A stretch of 64,000 bases of DNA from Bacteroidales bacterium F22 (GTDB taxonomy: Bacteria > Bacteroidota > Bacteroidia > Bacteroidales > Bacteroidaceae). Shown in pieces: positions 26,598 through 36,280 of the stretch; position 1 is the stretch's first letter; the number at the start of each line of letters is the position of its first letter. Under the pieces are notes generated by a model. It made no database searches, was not told the DNA's origin, and saw only the letters and a program-made list of their open reading frames with translations. The translations under genes and the position numbers were made by a program. The DNA is taken from the NCBI GenBank assembly GCA_029541985.1, contig CP095414.1, positions 930,001-994,000 on the forward strand, in the 5' to 3' direction.

Positions 26598-27473
26598 TTA
26601 TTTGTTTGTTTCTTGTTCGTTCAATTCTGCGATACACTTGCGCAGAGAATCTCGCCAATATGGGGTAGTGATACCGTTTACAGAGCGTATCTTTTGCTTA
26701 TCTAACACCGAATAATGAGGACGAGCAGCTGGCGTAGGATACTGACTGCCGGGAATCGGAGTGACCACACAGTCTGTGATATGGGCCATCTCGTGGATGG
26801 CGAGAGTGAAGTCATACCACGAGCAGACACCTTCGTCTGTGTAGTGATAGATGCCTGGTTGAACGGTTCCTACAGCCATCTTCATCACCGCAAGTGCCAA
26901 GTCACCAGCATAGGTCGGTGTACCGATTTGGTCTACCACGACATTGAGGGCTTGGTGTGTCTTGCCTAGACGAATCATCGTCTTGACAAAGTTCGTCCCG
27001 TGAACAGAGTACAACCATGCAGTACGTATGATGGTCGATAGCGGACAGAAGTTCAATACGGCTTCTTCTCCTGCTAGTTTCGTGCGTCCATAGACAGAAC
27101 GAGGAGAGGTGGGATCGTCTTCGGTATAGGGTCTATAATTCGTCCCATCAAAGACGTAATCAGTAGATATCTGGATGACACGCGCACCATTTGCTTGGGC
27201 TACTTGTGCTAGGTTTTGTGGGGCGATCCTATTGATGCGCTCACACAATTCAGGCTCTGCTTCTGCCTTATCGACTGCGGTATAGGCTGCACAATTGATG
27301 ATGACATCTACTTCGTGTGTCATAAAGAATTGATGCAATGCTTCTTCGTCGCAGATGTCTAGTTCTTTTACATCAGTGAAATAAAAGGTATGGTCTGCAT
27401 AAGGAGCTTGCTTAGCTACTTTCTGAATCTCATGGCCTAACTGTCCGTTAGAGCCTGTGACTAATAATTTCAT
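26598..27473 (-). CDS. rfbD: dTDP-4-dehydrorhamnose reductase
   Basis: 291 residues. It carries out the last step of dTDP-L-rhamnose synthesis, the NAD(P)H reduction of dTDP-4-keto-L-rhamnose. It is an extended SDR with the GSNGQLG cofactor loop at the N-terminus, ISTDYVFDG, and the catalytic YGRTKLAGE tyrosine and lysine. The other rfb genes are not adjacent, which is common in Bacteroidales. It lies between the DUF4924 gene and prfC on the same strand. Confidence 0.94.
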   Translation of the reverse strand: MKLLVTGSNGQLGHEIQKVAKQAPYADHTFYFTDVKELDICDEEALHQFFMTHEVDVIINCAAYTAVDKAEAEPELCERINRIAPQNLAQVAQANGARVIQISTDYVFDGTNYRPYTEDDPTSPRSVYGRTKLAGEEAVLNFCPLSTIIRTAWLYSVHGTNFVKTMIRLGKTHQALNVVVDQIGTPTYAGDLALAVMKMAVGTVQPGIYHYTDEGVCSWYDFTLAIHEMAHITDCVVTPIPGSQYPTPAARPHYSVLDKQKIRSVNGITTPYWRDSLRKCIAELNEQETNK

Positions 27474-27520
27474 ATGTCTTGAATTATATGTGGATACACC
27501 TCATCCGAAATAGGAGGGTG

Positions 27521-28075
27521 CTAATCTTCGAGTTTCAATTCCCCTTTAATTTCTTTGTCACGATAATTGGCAAGCAGAGAGATGAAGTTCGTGATGGGTT
27601 CGATAGCGGCTGTCGTTTCTTTGCTCAACGGTTTCTTTTGAAGACGGAGGAGCATGATGCCGTATAGAAATTCGAAACAGGTCTCCACTTCGGTTACTTC
27701 TCTAGCGAGGGCTTGACTTTTAGATCGCAACTCAACGATAAATGGCAATGCTTTGTAATAGGCACCACTATAAAAAGGAAACTTACTGGAACTGATGAGT
27801 TCCTTATGCAAATCAGCCATATTGATGAGCACATTGTTATGCACAGCAAGGTGTCCTTTAGTCACCACGCCTTCGGTACGCATCATCTCGATTCGCTCTT
27901 CATACCATTGACGAAGAGGTGCGGCTTGTTCTTCACTCAATTGATAGCCTTCTATGACTCGCTGGTCTATGATGGAGAGATCCAGATTACATGCACGTAT
28001 CTGGTCCTCTATCTGCCATAGATAAAGGAGATATTCGGCTTGATTCTTTTTCTTTAATTGTTCGGATATATACAT
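27521..28075 (-). CDS. DUF4924 family protein
   Basis: 184 residues from the ATG at 28075; an in-frame TTG at 28084 is unlikely because a TATCTTTG element ends at 28082. It is an all-helical cytoplasmic protein with no catalytic motif. It resembles the DUF4924 family restricted to Bacteroidota, whose function is unknown. It is probably the first gene of an operon with rfbD and prfC. Confidence 0.72.
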   Translation of the reverse strand: MYISEQLKKKNQAEYLLYLWQIEDQIRACNLDLSIIDQRVIEGYQLSEEQAAPLRQWYEERIEMMRTEGVVTKGHLAVHNNVLINMADLHKELISSSKFPFYSGAYYKALPFIVELRSKSQALAREVTEVETCFEFLYGIMLLRLQKKPLSKETTAAIEPITNFISLLANYRDKEIKGELKLED

Positions 28076-28081
28076 TGGGAG

Positions 28082-28089
28082 CAAAGATA
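28082..28089 (-). promoter_or_regulatory. -7 promoter element abutting the DUF4924 start codon
   Basis: TATCTTTG on the minus strand ends 6 bases before the ATG at 28075, again predicting a leaderless mRNA. It would drive the DUF4924-rfbD-prfC operon. Confidence 0.5.
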
Positions 28090-28174
28090 CTGTTTTTTTT
28101 GTATCGTATAAAAGAATGGACGCATTTTAATAGAGGCGCTATCAGTCATGCCTACATCTGATGGAGTGAAAAAG

Positions 28175-28828
28175 TTAAAATTTACCGCCGTAGAGTGTGA
28201 TACAGAAACCGATTGCTGCCGCCACGACGACGATTCCACCGATAATCTTATTCAGCATCCAGACACCTCTGGGATTGAATTGGTCCCGCACTTTATTGAC
28301 CACTGCGGTGATAAAAAACCACCAAAAGATAGCTCCTGTGACGATTGCAAAATCACCTAGAAGTTCCTGATAGAGCGGTAATCCTGGCAGAACGAAAGAG
28401 AAACGGGCAAAAAGACCGATGTAGAGAAATATAATCAGGGGATTGGAAAGCGTCACGAAAAAGGCAGTGATGAAATTGTGAATATAACCATCACGTTGCC
28501 TGTTGGCTATACGCATGGAACTCACGGGATTGCTGCGATAGGTATAGAGCCCAAAGACTAACAACATGATGCTACCGACAATCTGAAGAATAAACTGATT
28601 CTCTTTAATCAAGTTGTAGACTAAATTCATCCCATAACTGGTCAACAGAGCATACAATAAATCGCTCAAAGTAGCACCTAAACCTGTCATAAAACCATAC
28701 CAGCGTCCTTTATTCATAGTACGCTGTATACATAGGACACCCACAGGTCCCATCGGGGCTGATACGATTAGGCCGATTAAGAAGCCTTTGAACAGTAGTT
28801 CTACGATATCTAGTTGCATTCCAAACAT
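28175..28828 (-). CDS. LysE-family amino-acid exporter
   Basis: About 217 residues from the ATG at 28828; a longer frame to 28942 would run through the purL promoter and is not supported. About six membrane helices. The family signature is KGFLIGLIVSAPMGPVGVLCIQRTM near the N-terminus, as in LysE/RhtB exporters. Predicted to sit in the inner membrane and export an amino acid or similar solute; the substrate is unknown. It is divergent from purL. Confidence 0.85.
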   Translation of the reverse strand: MFGMQLDIVELLFKGFLIGLIVSAPMGPVGVLCIQRTMNKGRWYGFMTGLGATLSDLLYALLTSYGMNLVYNLIKENQFILQIVGSIMLLVFGLYTYRSNPVSSMRIANRQRDGYIHNFITAFFVTLSNPLIIFLYIGLFARFSFVLPGLPLYQELLGDFAIVTGAIFWWFFITAVVNKVRDQFNPRGVWMLNKIIGGIVVVAAAIGFCITLYGGKF

Positions 28829-28885
28829 ATATGCAAATATCGTAAATTTATCATATATATCAAGCAACAAAGTAAAAAAAAGAAC

Positions 28886-28893
28886 TATCTTTG
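28886..28893 (+). promoter_or_regulatory. -7 promoter element of purL
   Basis: TATCTTTG matches TAnnTTTG; the start codon is 67 bases downstream. The leader contains a hairpin, TCCTTCA (28914-28920) with TGAAGGA (28926-28932). Confidence 0.5.
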
Positions 28894-28959
28894 CATTCGT
28901 AATGATACCTAAATCCTTCACCATTTGAAGGACTGAACCCATTAAACAATTATCTAAGA

Positions 28960-31900
28960 ATGATTCTATTCTTCAAGACTGCCCAAGAAAGCATCATAGC
29001 AGTACAAGCTATGAAGGCGCCAAGCGCTGAGACTAATAAGAAATTGACTTGGCTATTCGGCCAAGCAGAGTTCATTAACAAAAACAAATTATCGGGTTAC
29101 TACATAGGACCACGCAGAGAGATGATTACTCCATGGAGTACCAATGCGGTAGAGATTGTCTCTAACATGGGAATCCAAGGGATAGAACGGATTGAGGAGT
29201 ATTTCTCGACAGCCTCGAAGGATGCCGAGCATGACCCAATGCTACAACGATTATATGATGGGCTCGACCAAGATATATTTGTACATGATGTGGCTCCGGC
29301 TCCTATACAATATATAGAGGATGTAGAAGCTTATAACGAGAAAGAAGGATTGGCTCTGAGTGATGAGGAGATTTCTTACCTTCGTGATGTAGAATCACAA
29401 TTGGGAAGAAAACTGACTGACTCGGAGCTTTTTGGTTTTGCTCAAATCAATTCGGAGCATTGCAGACATAAGATCTTCGGAGGCACATTTATCATTGATG
29501 GAGAAGAAAAAGAGTCTTCGCTATTCCAGATGATTAAGAAAACGACCAAAGAGAATCCCAATAGAATCCTCTCAGCATATAAGGACAATGTGGCTTTTGC
29601 AAGGGGCCCTCAAGTGGAACAGTTTGCACCTGCTGACCATAGCAAAAGTGATTATTTTGTCATCAGAGATATCCAATCAGTGATTTCTCTCAAAGCGGAA
29701 ACACATAACTTCCCAACCACAGTAGAGCCTTTCAACGGAGCATCTACAGGTACTGGTGGGGAAATCCGTGACCGTATGGCTGGCGGTAAAGGCTCATGGC
29801 CTATCGCTGGAACAGCAGTCTACATGACTAGTTTCTCTCGTTCTCGTCCTAATCGCTCTTGGGAGCAGATTCTACCGGTTCGTAATTGGTTATACCAGAC
29901 ACCTGAACAAATATTGATTAAGGCTTCTAATGGAGCTTCTGATTTTGGTAACAAATTCGGACAACCGTTGATTACGGGTTCGGTATTGACTTTTGAGCAT
30001 CAAGAAAATGAAGTAGCTTATGGCTACGACAAAGTGATTATGCTTGCTGGTGGTGTCGGTTACGGTACAGAGCGTGATTGTCTCAAGGGGGAACCTGAGA
30101 CGGGCAATAAGGTTGTCGTCATCGGAGGAGATAATTATCGTATCGGCTTGGGAGGCGGTTCTGTCTCTTCTGTGGATACGGGACGTTACTCTTCTGGTAT
30201 AGAACTCAATGCTGTCCAACGCGCAAATGCTGAGATGCAGAAACGAGCTAATAATGTGGTGCGTGCATTGTGCGAGGAGGAAGTGAATCCTGTCGTTTCA
30301 ATCCATGACCATGGTTCTGCTGGACATGTCAATTGTCTCTCGGAATTGGTCGAGGAAAGTGGTGGACTCATCCATATGGATAAGTTGCCTATCGGTGATA
30401 AGACGCTTAGCGCAAAAGAAATTATTGCTAACGAGAGTCAAGAGCGTATGGGCCTATTGATTCGTGAGGATGCAGTGGACCATGTACGTCAGATTGCTGA
30501 GCGGGAACGGGCACCGATGTATGTCGTCGGTGAAACGACTGGAGATCATCGCTTTGCTTTTGAGCAGGCGGATGGTGTACGTCCTTTTGATTTAAGTGTG
30601 GACCAAATGTTTGGTTCCTCACCTAAAACGTATATGAAGGATAATACGGTGACTCATACTTACGAGATGCCTAAATATGAGGATTCGGATATCGTAGCAA
30701 ATTTGAAAAATGTATTGCAATTGGAGTCGGTGGCTTGTAAGGATTGGTTGACGAATAAGGTGGACCGGTCTGTTACGGGTAAAGTGGCGCGTCAGCAGTG
30801 TCAGGGACCATTGCAATTGCCACTATCGGATTGTGGTGTGGTGGCTCTCGATTATAAGGGAAAAGCTGGTATCGCTACGTCTATTGGACATGCGCCAGTA
30901 GCTGCCTTAGCGGACCCATGTGCGGGGTCTGTCCTTTCTGTAGCTGAGTCGTTGACCAATTTGGTTTGGGCACCGTTGGTTGATGATATGGATACGGTTT
31001 CATTATCTGCCAATTGGATGTGGCCTTGCCGATCTCAAGAGGGAGAAGATGCTCGTCTGTATCAAGCGGTCGAGGCGTTGAGTGACTTCTGCTGTGAACT
31101 TAATATTAATGTCCCTACGGGTAAGGATTCGTTGTCTATGACTCAAAAGTATCCTGATGGGGAGAAAATTATCGCACCGGGAACAGTAATTGTTTCTGCA
31201 TCTGGTGAGGTCAGTGATGTCAAACGAGTGATTTCTCCGGTCATTGCTAATAATCCTAAGTCGGATATCTTCCATATCGATTTTTCGTTCGATGAACTCA
31301 AATTGGGTGGTTCGGCCTTTGCTCAGAGTCTGGGTAAAATTGGTAGCGATGTACCTACAGTTCAACGTGCAGAGTATTTCAAGGATGCATTTCTTGCTGT
31401 TCAGACATTGATTAAGAAGGGATTGGTCTTGGCGGGTCATGATATTTCTGCTGGAGGAATCATCACGACTCTTCTAGAGATGAATTTTGCAAATACTAAA
31501 GGGGGATTGGATGTCAACTTCAAAGGAATACCTGAAGAGGATTTGACTAAGATTTTGTTTGCTGAAAATCCTGGTGTCGTGATACAGGTGAGCGAACGTA
31601 AACAAGTTGAGAAAATTCTTGACGATATGGGGGTCGGATACTTACGTATCGGTAAACCAATCGCAGAACGTAGATTGAATATCTCGAAACAAGAACAACA
31701 TATATCTCTTGATATCGACGAGATGCGTCAGATATGGTATCAGAGTAGTTATGAATTAGATAAGAAACAATGCCAGCATGGTATGGCGGAGGAGAGATTG
31801 GCTAACTTCGGTAAGCAACCGGTGTCTTTCCATTTTGCTAAGCCATGGAGCGGACGAATGAGTGATTTGAAGATTGACTCCAAACGAAGAGCTGCTAGTG

Positions 31901-32676
31901 GTATCAAAGCGGCGATTATCCGTGAGAAAGGAACCAATGGAGAACGAGAAATGGCCTATTCTTTATATCTCGCTGGGTTTGATGTCAAGGATGTCACCAT
32001 GACAGACTTGATTTCTGGACGTGAGAAACTAGAGGATATACAGATGATTGTCTTCTGTGGTGGATTCTCTAATTCGGATGTCCTTGGTTCTGCCAAAGGA
32101 TGGGCTGGTGGTATCTTGTTTAATCCTTCGGTCAAAGAGACATTGCAGAAGTTTTATGCGCGACCTGACACCCTTTCACTTGGTATCTGTAATGGTTGCC
32201 AATTGATGATGGAGCTGGGTATCATCACTGAGGGTACCTTGAGTATCCAAGAGACTCCGCTTGCTCTTCGTGCTCACATGACACACAATACGAGTCATAA
32301 GTTTGAGTCGGCTTTTGTAGACTTGGATATTACTAGCGAGAAGAGTGTGATGTTTAAGAGCCTCAAGGGATTCAAACTGGGATGCTGGGTGGCTCATGGT
32401 GAAGGTAAATTTGTATTGCCAGGAGATGAAAAAGACTATAATATAGCTGCTAAATATAGCTATTCTGGTTATCCAAGCAATCCTAATGGGTCTAGCTTCG
32501 ATGTAGCTGCATTGACCTCTGATGATGGTCGCCATGTGGCGATGATGCCTCACTTGGAACGAACTATTTTCCCTTGGCAAAATGGAGTCTATCCGAAGAA
32601 TCGTAAGATGGATGATATCACTCCTTGGATGGAAGCTTTTGTCAATGCTCGGAAATGGTGTGAACAGAGTAAATAA
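28960..32676 (+). CDS. purL: Phosphoribosylformylglycinamidine synthase
   Basis: 1238 residues, the single-chain large form of FGAM synthase (step 4 of purine synthesis). Domains in order: an N-terminal PurS-like domain, a linker with FAQINSEHCRHKIFGG, two AIR-synthase-like ATP-binding halves (ETHNFPTTVEPFNGASTGTGG in the first, GHDISAGGI in the second), and a class I glutamine amidotransferase with the nucleophile cysteine in LGICNGCQLM and C-terminal His/Glu. Glutamine supplies the ammonia. It is followed by the chromate transporter genes after 26 bases, but these are functionally unrelated. Confidence 0.97.
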   Translation: MILFFKTAQESIIAVQAMKAPSAETNKKLTWLFGQAEFINKNKLSGYYIGPRREMITPWSTNAVEIVSNMGIQGIERIEEYFSTASKDAEHDPMLQRLYDGLDQDIFVHDVAPAPIQYIEDVEAYNEKEGLALSDEEISYLRDVESQLGRKLTDSELFGFAQINSEHCRHKIFGGTFIIDGEEKESSLFQMIKKTTKENPNRILSAYKDNVAFARGPQVEQFAPADHSKSDYFVIRDIQSVISLKAETHNFPTTVEPFNGASTGTGGEIRDRMAGGKGSWPIAGTAVYMTSFSRSRPNRSWEQILPVRNWLYQTPEQILIKASNGASDFGNKFGQPLITGSVLTFEHQENEVAYGYDKVIMLAGGVGYGTERDCLKGEPETGNKVVVIGGDNYRIGLGGGSVSSVDTGRYSSGIELNAVQRANAEMQKRANNVVRALCEEEVNPVVSIHDHGSAGHVNCLSELVEESGGLIHMDKLPIGDKTLSAKEIIANESQERMGLLIREDAVDHVRQIAERERAPMYVVGETTGDHRFAFEQADGVRPFDLSVDQMFGSSPKTYMKDNTVTHTYEMPKYEDSDIVANLKNVLQLESVACKDWLTNKVDRSVTGKVARQQCQGPLQLPLSDCGVVALDYKGKAGIATSIGHAPVAALADPCAGSVLSVAESLTNLVWAPLVDDMDTVSLSANWMWPCRSQEGEDARLYQAVEALSDFCCELNINVPTGKDSLSMTQKYPDGEKIIAPGTVIVSASGEVSDVKRVISPVIANNPKSDIFHIDFSFDELKLGGSAFAQSLGKIGSDVPTVQRAEYFKDAFLAVQTLIKKGLVLAGHDISAGGIITTLLEMNFANTKGGLDVNFKGIPEEDLTKILFAENPGVVIQVSERKQVEKILDDMGVGYLRIGKPIAERRLNISKQEQHISLDIDEMRQIWYQSSYELDKKQCQHGMAEERLANFGKQPVSFHFAKPWSGRMSDLKIDSKRRAASGIKAAIIREKGTNGEREMAYSLYLAGFDVKDVTMTDLISGREKLEDIQMIVFCGGFSNSDVLGSAKGWAGGILFNPSVKETLQKFYARPDTLSLGICNGCQLMMELGIITEGTLSIQETPLALRAHMTHNTSHKFESAFVDLDITSEKSVMFKSLKGFKLGCWVAHGEGKFVLPGDEKDYNIAAKYSYSGYPSNPNGSSFDVAALTSDDGRHVAMMPHLERTIFPWQNGVYPKNRKMDDITPWMEAFVNARKWCEQSK

Positions 32677-32702
32677 GAATAGATTAATAGATTTTATATC
32701 TT

Positions 32703-33281
32703 ATGAATAAACAACTAGAGACAACGAATCTCTGGAACTTAGCCCTGATCTTCACTAAGATCGGGGCTTTCACAGTTGGTGGAGGATTTGCTATGATTCC
32801 GCTCATCGAGGATGAGATTGTGAATAAGCGACGGTTTATGGATGCGCAAGAATTCATGGATTTACTGGCGGTGGCACAGAGTGTTCCGGGGGTGTTGGCT
32901 ATCAAGATGGCGACTTTCGTGGGGTATCGAATGCATGGGGTATGGGGAAGTATTATCATCTCATTGGCTACGGCGCTTCCTTCATTTTTCATGATTTTGC
33001 TTATCGCGGTATTCTTTCATAATTTCCAAGATAATCCGACGGTAGAACATATCTTCAAGGGAATTCGACCTGCGGTAGTGGCACTGATTGCTGTTCCTAC
33101 ATTTAATCTAGGAAAACGGGCCAATCTAAATCGGTATACGGTATGGATCCCTATCGTATCTGCAGTAGTGATTTGGGGACTGGGATTTAGTCCTGTATAT
33201 GTCATCATGATTGCTGGATTGGGGGGACTCTTCTATGGGGCTATCACTAAAAAAAAGAAGGATAAATCGGATGATGAATAG
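32703..33281 (+). CDS. Chromate transporter, first half-size subunit
   Basis: 192 residues, the short-chain CHR family. The N-terminal FTKIGAFTVGGGFAMIPLIEDEIV and the AQSVPGVLAIKMATFVGYR segments are typical of the CHR domain. About five or six membrane helices. It is the first of two adjacent half-size genes that together replace one long ChrA. Known members export chromate; other anions are possible. Confidence 0.9.
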   Translation: MNKQLETTNLWNLALIFTKIGAFTVGGGFAMIPLIEDEIVNKRRFMDAQEFMDLLAVAQSVPGVLAIKMATFVGYRMHGVWGSIIISLATALPSFFMILLIAVFFHNFQDNPTVEHIFKGIRPAVVALIAVPTFNLGKRANLNRYTVWIPIVSAVVIWGLGFSPVYVIMIAGLGGLFYGAITKKKKDKSDDE

Positions 33282-33308
33282 CATCATCAATATGAGCATA
33301 AAGACAAG

Positions 33309-33860
33309 ATGATATACTTACAATTGTTTTTTATTTTTTTCAAGATTGGACTCTTCGGCTTCGGTGGCGGATATGCTATGTTGTCGATGATTCAATCTGA
33401 TATCGTCACACAATATCATTGGTTGACGATGGAGCAGTTTACTAATATTGTGGCGATCAGTCAGATGACGCCGGGACCGATTGGACTGAACTGTGCTACT
33501 TATGTGGGCTATACCGCTACTGGCGATGTCTGGGGATCTATCCTAGCTACTTTTGCTTTGTTATTGCCTAGCTTTGTCATCATGATTATCGTGAGTGGTA
33601 TCGTCATTAAGTTTAAAGAGAATCCGTATGTGATAGCACTTTTCCAAGGGTTACGCCCTGCTATCGTCGGCTTGCTATTAGCTGCTGTATTGCTGCTGAT
33701 GACTCCTGAGAATTTCTCTACACCTACGACTGATGCGTTCCAGTTTGGGATTAGCATCGCCTTATTTATCGGCACATTTATTGCGACAAAATGGTTCAAA
33801 ATCAGTCCTATATTAATGATTGTACTTAGTGGTATAGCTGGTTTTTTTATCTATATGTAA
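33309..33860 (+). CDS. Chromate transporter, second half-size subunit
   Basis: 183 residues. A second CHR domain with FFKIGLFGFGGGYAMLSMIQSDIV and ISQMTPGPIGLNCATYVGY. It starts 27 bases after the first subunit. Short-chain CHR pairs are thought to insert in opposite orientations and act as a heterodimer. This is a normal two-gene arrangement, not a frameshifted single gene. Confidence 0.9.
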   Translation: MIYLQLFFIFFKIGLFGFGGGYAMLSMIQSDIVTQYHWLTMEQFTNIVAISQMTPGPIGLNCATYVGYTATGDVWGSILATFALLLPSFVIMIIVSGIVIKFKENPYVIALFQGLRPAIVGLLLAAVLLLMTPENFSTPTTDAFQFGISIALFIGTFIATKWFKISPILMIVLSGIAGFFIYM

Positions 33861-33909
33861 TTGATAGGCTGATTTAATAATTGTATTTTATATTTCTGAT
33901 TTTAGATTA

Positions 33910-36141
33910 ATGATAAACGATAAACAATCTTATTCAACCAAAGGGGTTGAAACAACTTCTACAGTAGCTCATGTTCCTGTTAAATCGGCGGCTACCCTAT
34001 TCCCTGACAATGAGGAAAAAGCTCAGGCTTGGACACTTATCAATGAGACGGGTACGTCATTGTTCTTAACGGGACGTGCGGGAACGGGTAAAACGCATTT
34101 CCTGAAGGTGCTCAGGGAAAATAGTCAGAAGCAAATCATCGTGGCGGCACCTACGGGGATTGCTGCTATCAATGCGGGGGGAATCACGCTTCACTCCCTA
34201 TTTCAATTGCCTTTCGGCATTCATATCCCAGGTATGGAACATCGACGCGTCGGTGGAGACAGCAAGAAAAATGAATTTAAGTTGAAGTTTAGTAAGCAAA
34301 AGAGACAACTGATTCGAAGCATGGATATCTTGGTTATTGATGAGATTTCTATGGTACGAGCGGATATGTTAGATGCTATCGATGAGGTGCTACGTAAATA
34401 TAAAAATCGTTTCTTGCCTTTTGGAGGGGTCCAATTGCTGATGATTGGCGATTTGCAACAGCTGCCTCCAGTGGTTACTGATGGGGAACAGGATTTGATG
34501 GCTCAGTATTATGATACGCCGTATTTCTTTGGTAGCAATGCGCTCAAGGGACTGGATTACTTGACCATCGAATTGCAACGTATATATCGTCAAGAAGATC
34601 CTAAGTTTATTGCATTGCTCAATAATGTGCGCAACAATAGGATTGATGCGGCTACCATAGACCAACTGAATGCGCGCTTCAAACCGAATTTTGACCCAGA
34701 TGATGATGAAGGATATGTCCGTCTGGTCACGCACAACAGACAAGCGGATGCACTGAATCATCGTAAACTGAGAGAGTTGCCGATGACTGCACATAAATAT
34801 AAGGCTCAAATCAAAGATAAATTCCCAACTAACGCATTCCCTATTGATGAAGAGTTGGCACTCAAAGTTGGCTCGAGGGTTATGTTTGTCAAAAATGACC
34901 CATCGGAAGAGCATGCGTATTACAATGGCAAATTAGGGAAGATCACTCGTTTGACTCCTACGAAGGTGTCGGTACTTTGTGATGGAGAAAATAAATCGAT
35001 AGAAGTGGGCCCTTTATTGTGGGAAAATACTGTTTATACAGTCAATGAGGGAACTGGAGAAATCGATGAGATGGTTGAAGGAACTTTCCAACAGATGCCT
35101 TTGCGATTAGCATGGGCTATCACTATACACAAGAGCCAAGGATTGACTTTTGATAGGGCTATGATTGATGTCTCGGGAAGTTTTGCTCATGGACAGGTTT
35201 ATGTGGCGCTGTCGAGATGTCGAAGCTTGGAGGGGTTGATCCTTAACTCTAGATTATTGCCTCACAATATTATCACTGATGACCAAGTTGAGGCGTTTAC
35301 AAATGGCGCGACGGCTCACCAATTGACGCAGCAAGAAATCGAGGCGCGCAAGCTTCTGTACTTTACAGAACAGGTTAGCAATCAGTTCGACATGTCTATC
35401 TTATCTCAGCGCATCCAAGCGTTTGAACGTATCTTCCAAGAATATTTAGCGCATACTTATCCGAAACAAACGAAGGATTTGGAAGTGGCATCGGAGGCAT
35501 TTCATCAAGAGGTGTATATAGTAGCTCAACGATTTGCAAATGAGTATCTCCCTTTATGCAAGCGAGCTAATGAACCGAAAATAAGAAAGCATCTACAAGA
35601 TAGAGTGCGCAGTGCGGCTGTGTATTTCGTTCCTAGATTGTCGAGAATCATCAGTTGTCTGCCTGAAAAGTTGGTGATTGATAATAAATTGGTCTCTAAA
35701 AGGTACAACAACCGGATTGATGAACTGAAAGAGACGTTGATCCCGATGGTTGAAACGATGAAAGAAACGGCAAAGAATGGATTCGATGTACATACTTTTC
35801 AGCGAGTAAGAGCGAAGGCTTTACTTGCGGTGAGTGAAACTTCTGCTAATAGAAAAAAACAGTCGTCTACTAGAAATAGTCCTGCTACATCTAGGGGTGA
35901 AATTCCGGATGTACGAAATGCGAAATTGTACAACGAACTTCGAAAATGGAGAGCTAAGACAGCGAAAGCAAGAGGAATCCCTGCATATTCTGTACTTCAG
36001 AACAAGGCGATGTTGGCCATGGCTGATAGTCAACCAAATTCACTCAAGGAACTTATTGCTATCCCGTATTTTGGTAGCTTAGGGCTTAAAAATTATGGAC
36101 AGGATATCATTCACATTATTGATGAATATAGAATAAAATAA
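33910..36141 (+). CDS. Pif1-like helicase with C-terminal HRDC-type domain
   Basis: 743 residues. Superfamily 1B helicase resembling Pif1 and RecD: Walker A FLTGRAGTGKTHF (K61), APTGIAAINAGG (motif Ia), VIDEISMVRADM (Walker B), GDLQQLPPV, and the C-terminal core motifs AITIHKSQGLTFD and VYVALSRCRSLEG. After a helical linker, a C-terminal HRDC-like domain is seen around 665-743 (YNELRKWRAKTAKARGIPAY). Predicted 5'-3' DNA unwinding, possibly at G-quadruplexes or R-loops, with the HRDC domain binding nucleic acid. The combination is common in Bacteroidota. Confidence 0.9.
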   Translation: MINDKQSYSTKGVETTSTVAHVPVKSAATLFPDNEEKAQAWTLINETGTSLFLTGRAGTGKTHFLKVLRENSQKQIIVAAPTGIAAINAGGITLHSLFQLPFGIHIPGMEHRRVGGDSKKNEFKLKFSKQKRQLIRSMDILVIDEISMVRADMLDAIDEVLRKYKNRFLPFGGVQLLMIGDLQQLPPVVTDGEQDLMAQYYDTPYFFGSNALKGLDYLTIELQRIYRQEDPKFIALLNNVRNNRIDAATIDQLNARFKPNFDPDDDEGYVRLVTHNRQADALNHRKLRELPMTAHKYKAQIKDKFPTNAFPIDEELALKVGSRVMFVKNDPSEEHAYYNGKLGKITRLTPTKVSVLCDGENKSIEVGPLLWENTVYTVNEGTGEIDEMVEGTFQQMPLRLAWAITIHKSQGLTFDRAMIDVSGSFAHGQVYVALSRCRSLEGLILNSRLLPHNIITDDQVEAFTNGATAHQLTQQEIEARKLLYFTEQVSNQFDMSILSQRIQAFERIFQEYLAHTYPKQTKDLEVASEAFHQEVYIVAQRFANEYLPLCKRANEPKIRKHLQDRVRSAAVYFVPRLSRIISCLPEKLVIDNKLVSKRYNNRIDELKETLIPMVETMKETAKNGFDVHTFQRVRAKALLAVSETSANRKKQSSTRNSPATSRGEIPDVRNAKLYNELRKWRAKTAKARGIPAYSVLQNKAMLAMADSQPNSLKELIAIPYFGSLGLKNYGQDIIHIIDEYRIK

Positions 36142-36216
36142 GCTTCATTACTACCTTTTTAATTTATTACTTGTTAGATATAATTTCATTTACTAGGTAT
36201 TCTGTATTAATTTTTG

Positions 36217-36224
36217 TATTTTTG
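36217..36224 (+). promoter_or_regulatory. -7 promoter element of the kinase pair
   Basis: TATTTTTG matches TAnnTTTG and lies 56 bases before the ATG at 36281. It supports that ATG rather than the upstream GTG at 36230, which would leave almost no leader. Confidence 0.45.
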
Positions 36225-36280
36225 GATAGGTGATATTTCGAAAATACAAAGATTGCATTTTTACTTATAAAACTTACAAC

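Noticed and set aside
28829-28942. N-terminal extension of the LysE-type exporter
   Set aside because: It would overlap the purL promoter and adds a non-conserved segment before the first family-typical helix.
32703-33860. Two chromate transporter genes as a split or frameshifted chrA
   Set aside because: Each has its own start and a complete CHR domain; paired half-size genes are a known form of the family.
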